Assembly: GCF_902506655.1 (NCBI RefSeq)
Contig: NZ_LR734808.1
Coordinates: forward strand, 2,726,501-2,790,500
Direction of reading: 5' to 3'
From: Marinoscillum sp. 108
GTDB lineage: Bacteria; Bacteroidota; Bacteroidia; Cytophagales; Cyclobacteriaceae
DNA: 64,000 nucleotides
The notes below the pieces were generated by a model. That model had not been told where the DNA came from, made no database searches, and saw only the letters and a list, made by a program, of their open reading frames with translations. The translations under genes and the position numbers were made by a program. Below, one piece after another: positions 61,015 to 64,000 of the stretch (positions are counted from its first letter, which is position 1; each line of letters begins with the position of its first letter).

Positions 61015-62339
61015 AAGGAAAATTAATATTTGCGGCGCTCGCTGCGTCATTGTCGGGATTTTTGTTTGGATTTGATACGGTGGTCATTTCAGGGGCGAAT
61101 CTTCCTATCAAAGAACTTTGGAATACTTCAGAGTGGTTTCATGGCACTTTCATCATGTCGATGGCGCTGTGGGGTACTGTGGTCGGGGCGTTACTGGCGG
61201 GGTTTCCTACTGATCGTCTGGGAAGACGCTCTACGTTGATATGGATAGGCGTGTTGTATTTTGTATCTGCCGTGGGGAGTGGTCTAGCTCCTGATCCGTA
61301 TACATTTTCACTGTTCAGGTTTATTGGAGGATTAGGTGTGGGAATCTCCTCTATTGCAGCACCTACTTATATATCGGAGATCTCTTCGGCGAGCAACAGA
61401 GGCAGGCTTGGTGCGCTCTATCAGTTCAATTTGGTGCTGGGGATTCTGGTGGCTTTCATTTCCAATTACCTGCTTCAGGGAGTGGGAGGCGAAAACGACT
61501 GGCGATGGATGCTGGGGATAGAGGCGCTACCAGCGCTATTCTATACCATCATGGTGTTTGGGGTACCCAGAAGTCCTAGATGGTTGGTTTTGTATAAAAA
61601 CAATACCACCGAAGCGTTCGAAATCCTGAAGGGACTGACAGGATCAGAGGAGCGTGCCCAATCTATGCTGAAGGACATAGAGGAGGATCATCAGCGTACC
61701 GCACATGATACCTCTTCGGTCTTCTCTGCCAAATATAAACGCCCACTGATTTTGGCTTTTCTGATTGCCTTCTTCAATCAGCTTTCGGGGATCAATTTCA
61801 TCCTCTACTATGCTCCGGAAATATTGGTGAAAGCGGGGTTCGGAGCTTCGGATTCATTGCTGAGCTCTATTTCCATTGGAGTAATCAATTTGATATTCAC
61901 TTTTGTGGGGATGTCCCTGATTGATCGGGCAGGAAGAAAACAACTGATGTACATTGGATCTGTAGGTTACATCATTAGCTTGTTTATGGTGGCTTATGGT
62001 TTTTACACAGACTCCAGTGCCATTTTCAAACTGGTATTTATCCTGACGTTTATTGCGTCTCACGCCATAGGCCAGGGTGCTGTGATCTGGATATTTATTT
62101 CTGAGATTTTCCCCAATCGCGTGCGGGCTTATGGTCAGGCCTGGGGCAGTGGAACCCATTGGGTTTTTGCAGCTTTGATTACCCTTTTCGGATCAGTTCT
62201 GATCAATTCATTTGCCCCCTGGGTCGCTTTTGTATTCTTCGGGTGCTTTATGGTCTTGCAGTTGCTTTACACACATTTTATGATGCCCGAAACGCGAGGT
62301 AAAAGTTTGGAGAAACTGGAGGAAGAGCTAGTCAATTGA
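61011..62339 (+). CDS. Sugar porter family MFS transporter
   Basis: The 442-aa, 12-helix protein shows the family marks GFLFGFDTVVISGA, DRLGRRST, RFIGGLGVGISSIAAPTYIS, PRSPRWL, and PETRGKSLEKLEEEL at the C-terminus. Relatives such as XylE and GlcP carry monosaccharides by proton symport. In this locus mannose is the probable substrate. It is the last gene of the locus before the terminator. Confidence 0.94.
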   Translation: MKGKLIFAALAASLSGFLFGFDTVVISGANLPIKELWNTSEWFHGTFIMSMALWGTVVGALLAGFPTDRLGRRSTLIWIGVLYFVSAVGSGLAPDPYTFSLFRFIGGLGVGISSIAAPTYISEISSASNRGRLGALYQFNLVLGILVAFISNYLLQGVGGENDWRWMLGIEALPALFYTIMVFGVPRSPRWLVLYKNNTTEAFEILKGLTGSEERAQSMLKDIEEDHQRTAHDTSSVFSAKYKRPLILAFLIAFFNQLSGINFILYYAPEILVKAGFGASDSLLSSISIGVINLIFTFVGMSLIDRAGRKQLMYIGSVGYIISLFMVAYGFYTDSSAIFKLVFILTFIASHAIGQGAVIWIFISEIFPNRVRAYGQAWGSGTHWVFAALITLFGSVLINSFAPWVAFVFFGCFMVLQLLYTHFMMPETRGKSLEKLEEELVN

Positions 62340-62357
62340 CCGTTATTTTAGCTAATT

Positions 62358-62407
62358 GCCCGGGCACTTCCCTAGAAAGAAGTGCTCGGGCGCTTCAGAT
62401 TTTTTTA
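62358..62407 (+). terminator. Terminator at the end of the mannan locus
   Basis: GCCCGGGCACTTC (62358-62370) pairs with GAAGTGCTCGGGC (62379-62391), 13 pairs with one G-T, 8-nt loop, followed after 8 nt by a T run (62400-62407). It also lies just past the convergent regulator gene's stop. Confidence 0.75.
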
Positions 62408-62442
62408 TCAAATAGGACTTTTAACCCGCCCCTTTCTTGGGG

Positions 62443-64000
62443 TCAGATATCCAGAGATTTATCTGATGCACTTGCCCGCTCGCGCTGAAACTCCTTGGGG
62501 GTCATGCCAAACTCTGCTTTGAAGCACTTGGAGAAGTATGAGGCACTGGAAAATCCCACTTTGTACATGGTTTCAGAGACGTTCCCTTCATTGTTTTCCA
62601 GGAGCAGAGAGGCTTTTTTGATGCGGTATTTTTTGATAATGTCCTGAGCAGAGAGATTGGTCAGAGCCTTCAGTCTCCGATAAAGATGTGTGGAACTCAT
62701 CCCTATTTCCTTGCTGATGTTTTCTACTCCAAAGTCAGGCTCACTGATGTTGGCCTCTATGAGGTCCATCACTTTTTTCAAAAACTTATTGTCCTGATTG
62801 TCTTTGGTTTCGGGCGTGTCCTGACTGACTACCAGCTCATTGCGAAAGTAGCTCGTGAGTTCCTTTTTTCTGTGGATGAGGTTGTTCACGTGTGCCTCCA
62901 GTAGTTCTATTTCGAAGGGCTTGGTGAGATACACATCTGCGCCTTTTTTGATGCCTTCCAGGCGATTGGAGGGCATACTCTTGGCAGTGAGTAAGATGAT
63001 GGTGATGTGGCTCGTTTTGGGGTTTTCCTTCACTTTTTCGCATAAGGTCAGTCCATCCATCACCGGCATCATGATGTCTGAGATAATGACCTCAGGCATG
63101 AAGTTGTTGGCTTTTTGCAGTCCTTCTTCCCCATTCTGTGCCACTACAAAATTGAATTTGTGTCCCAGGCTTGTACGTATGAAATCAATGATGTCCGTGT
63201 TGTCCTCAATGATTAGCACCATGGGCTTGTCAGAGTCCAGGTCCAGATGGTATGGCTTGGCCCCTTCCTGGTGGGCATAGAGTGAGCGTGTGGCCCTCAG
63301 GTTGATCTCCTCATCCTGCACAGAATCTATGGGGAAGTGTGTCTTGCCAAGCGGAAGCTGCACGGTGAAGGTAGTACCTGCTCCCAGCGCACTTTCCACA
63401 GTGATGGTGCCGTGGTGCAGGTCTACATACTCTGCGGCCAGTGTGAGCCCTATGCCCGTGCTGGCATCCATTTTTCTCCCTGCCTTGGTTTGGTAAAACC
63501 TTTCGAATACTCGTGTTTTGTCGGCTTCTGAAATGCCCACACCCGTATCACTCACTCTGAATTCAAAAGCTCCTTCCTTAAATGGAGGTGAGTCTTCCAG
63601 TATCCTCAGCTGGAGCGTAATGGAGCCTCCCGCGTGGGTGAATTTGAAGGCGTTGGAGAGGAGGTTGAAAAGTACGGTCTCAATCTTTTCAGCATCTACC
63701 CAGACCCGGTGCTCGTCATGTGAGCTTTCGAAAGAAAAGTGGATTTGCTGTCGTTCGGCCTGGTCTGTGAAGAGCACGAACACCTCCTGGCAAAACTTGA
63801 CCAGATCCACCGGGGCCACTTTGATTTGCAGGGTTTCATTTTCGAGTTTATTGAAATCGAGTATTTGATTGACCAACCGAAGCAGGCGCACAGAGTTCTT
63901 TTCCGCCAGAGCGATGAGTTTGGTGCTTTGGGTATCCAGATGACCTTTTTTTTGAATCTCATGAATGGGTGGCAAAATCAGGCTGATCGGTGTTCTCAGT
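62443..64000 (-). CDS. Hybrid two-component system protein (AraC output), C-terminal part
   Basis: The frame is open from the stop at 62443 to the window edge; the first visible residues LRTPISLILPPI are the tail of the HisKA H-box, so the phospho-acceptor histidine and sensor lie outside. A TTG at 63975 is not the start. Visible domains: HATPase (NLLSNAFKFT, DTGVGIS, GIGLTLA), a receiver (VIISDIMMPVMDGLTL as acceptor site), and a C-terminal AraC helix-turn-helix (GFSSASYFSKCFKAEFGMTP). This is the layout of HTCS regulators that control polysaccharide loci in Bacteroidota and sense the glycan product in the periplasm. Convergent position next to the mannan genes supports that target. Confidence 0.92.
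   Translation of the reverse strand, partial: LRTPISLILPPIHEIQKKGHLDTQSTKLIALAEKNSVRLLRLVNQILDFNKLENETLQIKVAPVDLVKFCQEVFVLFTDQAERQQIHFSFESSHDEHRVWVDAEKIETVLFNLLSNAFKFTHAGGSITLQLRILEDSPPFKEGAFEFRVSDTGVGISEADKTRVFERFYQTKAGRKMDASTGIGLTLAAEYVDLHHGTITVESALGAGTTFTVQLPLGKTHFPIDSVQDEEINLRATRSLYAHQEGAKPYHLDLDSDKPMVLIIEDNTDIIDFIRTSLGHKFNFVVAQNGEEGLQKANNFMPEVIISDIMMPVMDGLTLCEKVKENPKTSHITIILLTAKSMPSNRLEGIKKGADVYLTKPFEIELLEAHVNNLIHRKKELTSYFRNELVVSQDTPETKDNQDNKFLKKVMDLIEANISEPDFGVENISKEIGMSSTHLYRRLKALTNLSAQDIIKKYRIKKASLLLENNEGNVSETMYKVGFSSASYFSKCFKAEFGMTPKEFQRERASASDKSLDI

Noticed and set aside
63975-64000. Start codon of the regulator at 63975
   Set aside because: The frame continues upstream as LRTPISLILPP, the end of an H-box, so the gene is cut by the window edge.

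Overview
The window looks like chromosomal DNA of a pigmented, heterotrophic Bacteroidota, most likely of the order Cytophagales. I infer this from several signs. There is a SusC/SusD pair and a hybrid two-component/AraC regulator of the kind that controls polysaccharide loci. The promoter before rplU matches the Bacteroidota form (TTTG-N20-TAnnTTTG). NosZ is a lipoprotein with a Sec-type signal (clade II). There is also a crt operon with a CrtYcd-type cyclase. No tRNA, rRNA, insertion sequence, prophage or CRISPR array was seen, and the DNA reads as intact and gene-dense.

Layout. 1-2.6 kb: the 5' part of nrdB (minus), a 473-bp spacer with three DnaA-box-like 9-mers, rplU-rpmA, and a lone NUMOD4/HNH protein. 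2.8-9.5 kb: carotenoid cluster on the minus strand. One operon is ECF sigma-crtI-crtB-crtYcd-ispH-crtZ. Behind it, after a terminator, lies cruF plus a MerR/cobalamin-binding regulator that carries the residues of B12 photoreceptors (W-x9-EH, ExH). 9.5-28.9 kb: mainly housekeeping and unlinked genes: DUF4286, GNAT, a 7TMR-DISM hybrid kinase, serS, rho, a DUF2911-TPR protein, rmlD, a lysine-dehydrogenase-like enzyme, gltX, RidA, a serine hydrolase, an acyltransferase, an ankyrin lipoprotein and an AraC-TPR membrane regulator.

29.0-38.6 kb: a nitrous-oxide respiration island, apparently one transcription direction. Its order is Rrf2 regulator (with a perfect 9-4-9 palindrome upstream), ric/scdA, a lipoprotein cytochrome c, a fasciclin lipoprotein, nosZ, a membrane-anchored NosL, a NosL domain fused to a predicted outer-membrane barrel, nosD, nosF, nosY. 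NO damage repair, electron delivery, the N2O reductase and copper-site assembly are therefore encoded together. The two unusual NosL architectures are the most novel part.

38.7-64 kb: an alpha-mannan utilisation locus. A divergent membrane-bound kelch/winged-helix regulator precedes a CarboxypepD_reg lipoprotein, GH76, SusC, SusD, a DUF3823 lipoprotein, an unassigned TIM-barrel-like lipoprotein, GH92, a DUF4965/glutaminase-like lipoprotein, a Tat-exported GH125, a ROK sugar kinase and a sugar-porter MFS transporter. A convergent hybrid two-component regulator follows and runs off the window end. Inferred flow: surface binding and endo-cleavage (GH76), import by SusCD, trimming by GH92 and GH125, uptake by the MFS carrier and phosphorylation by the ROK kinase.

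Several gene junctions in the nos and mannan regions carry long perfect hairpins with 13-14-nt loops and no U-tract. They look like processing or stability elements rather than ordinary terminators.
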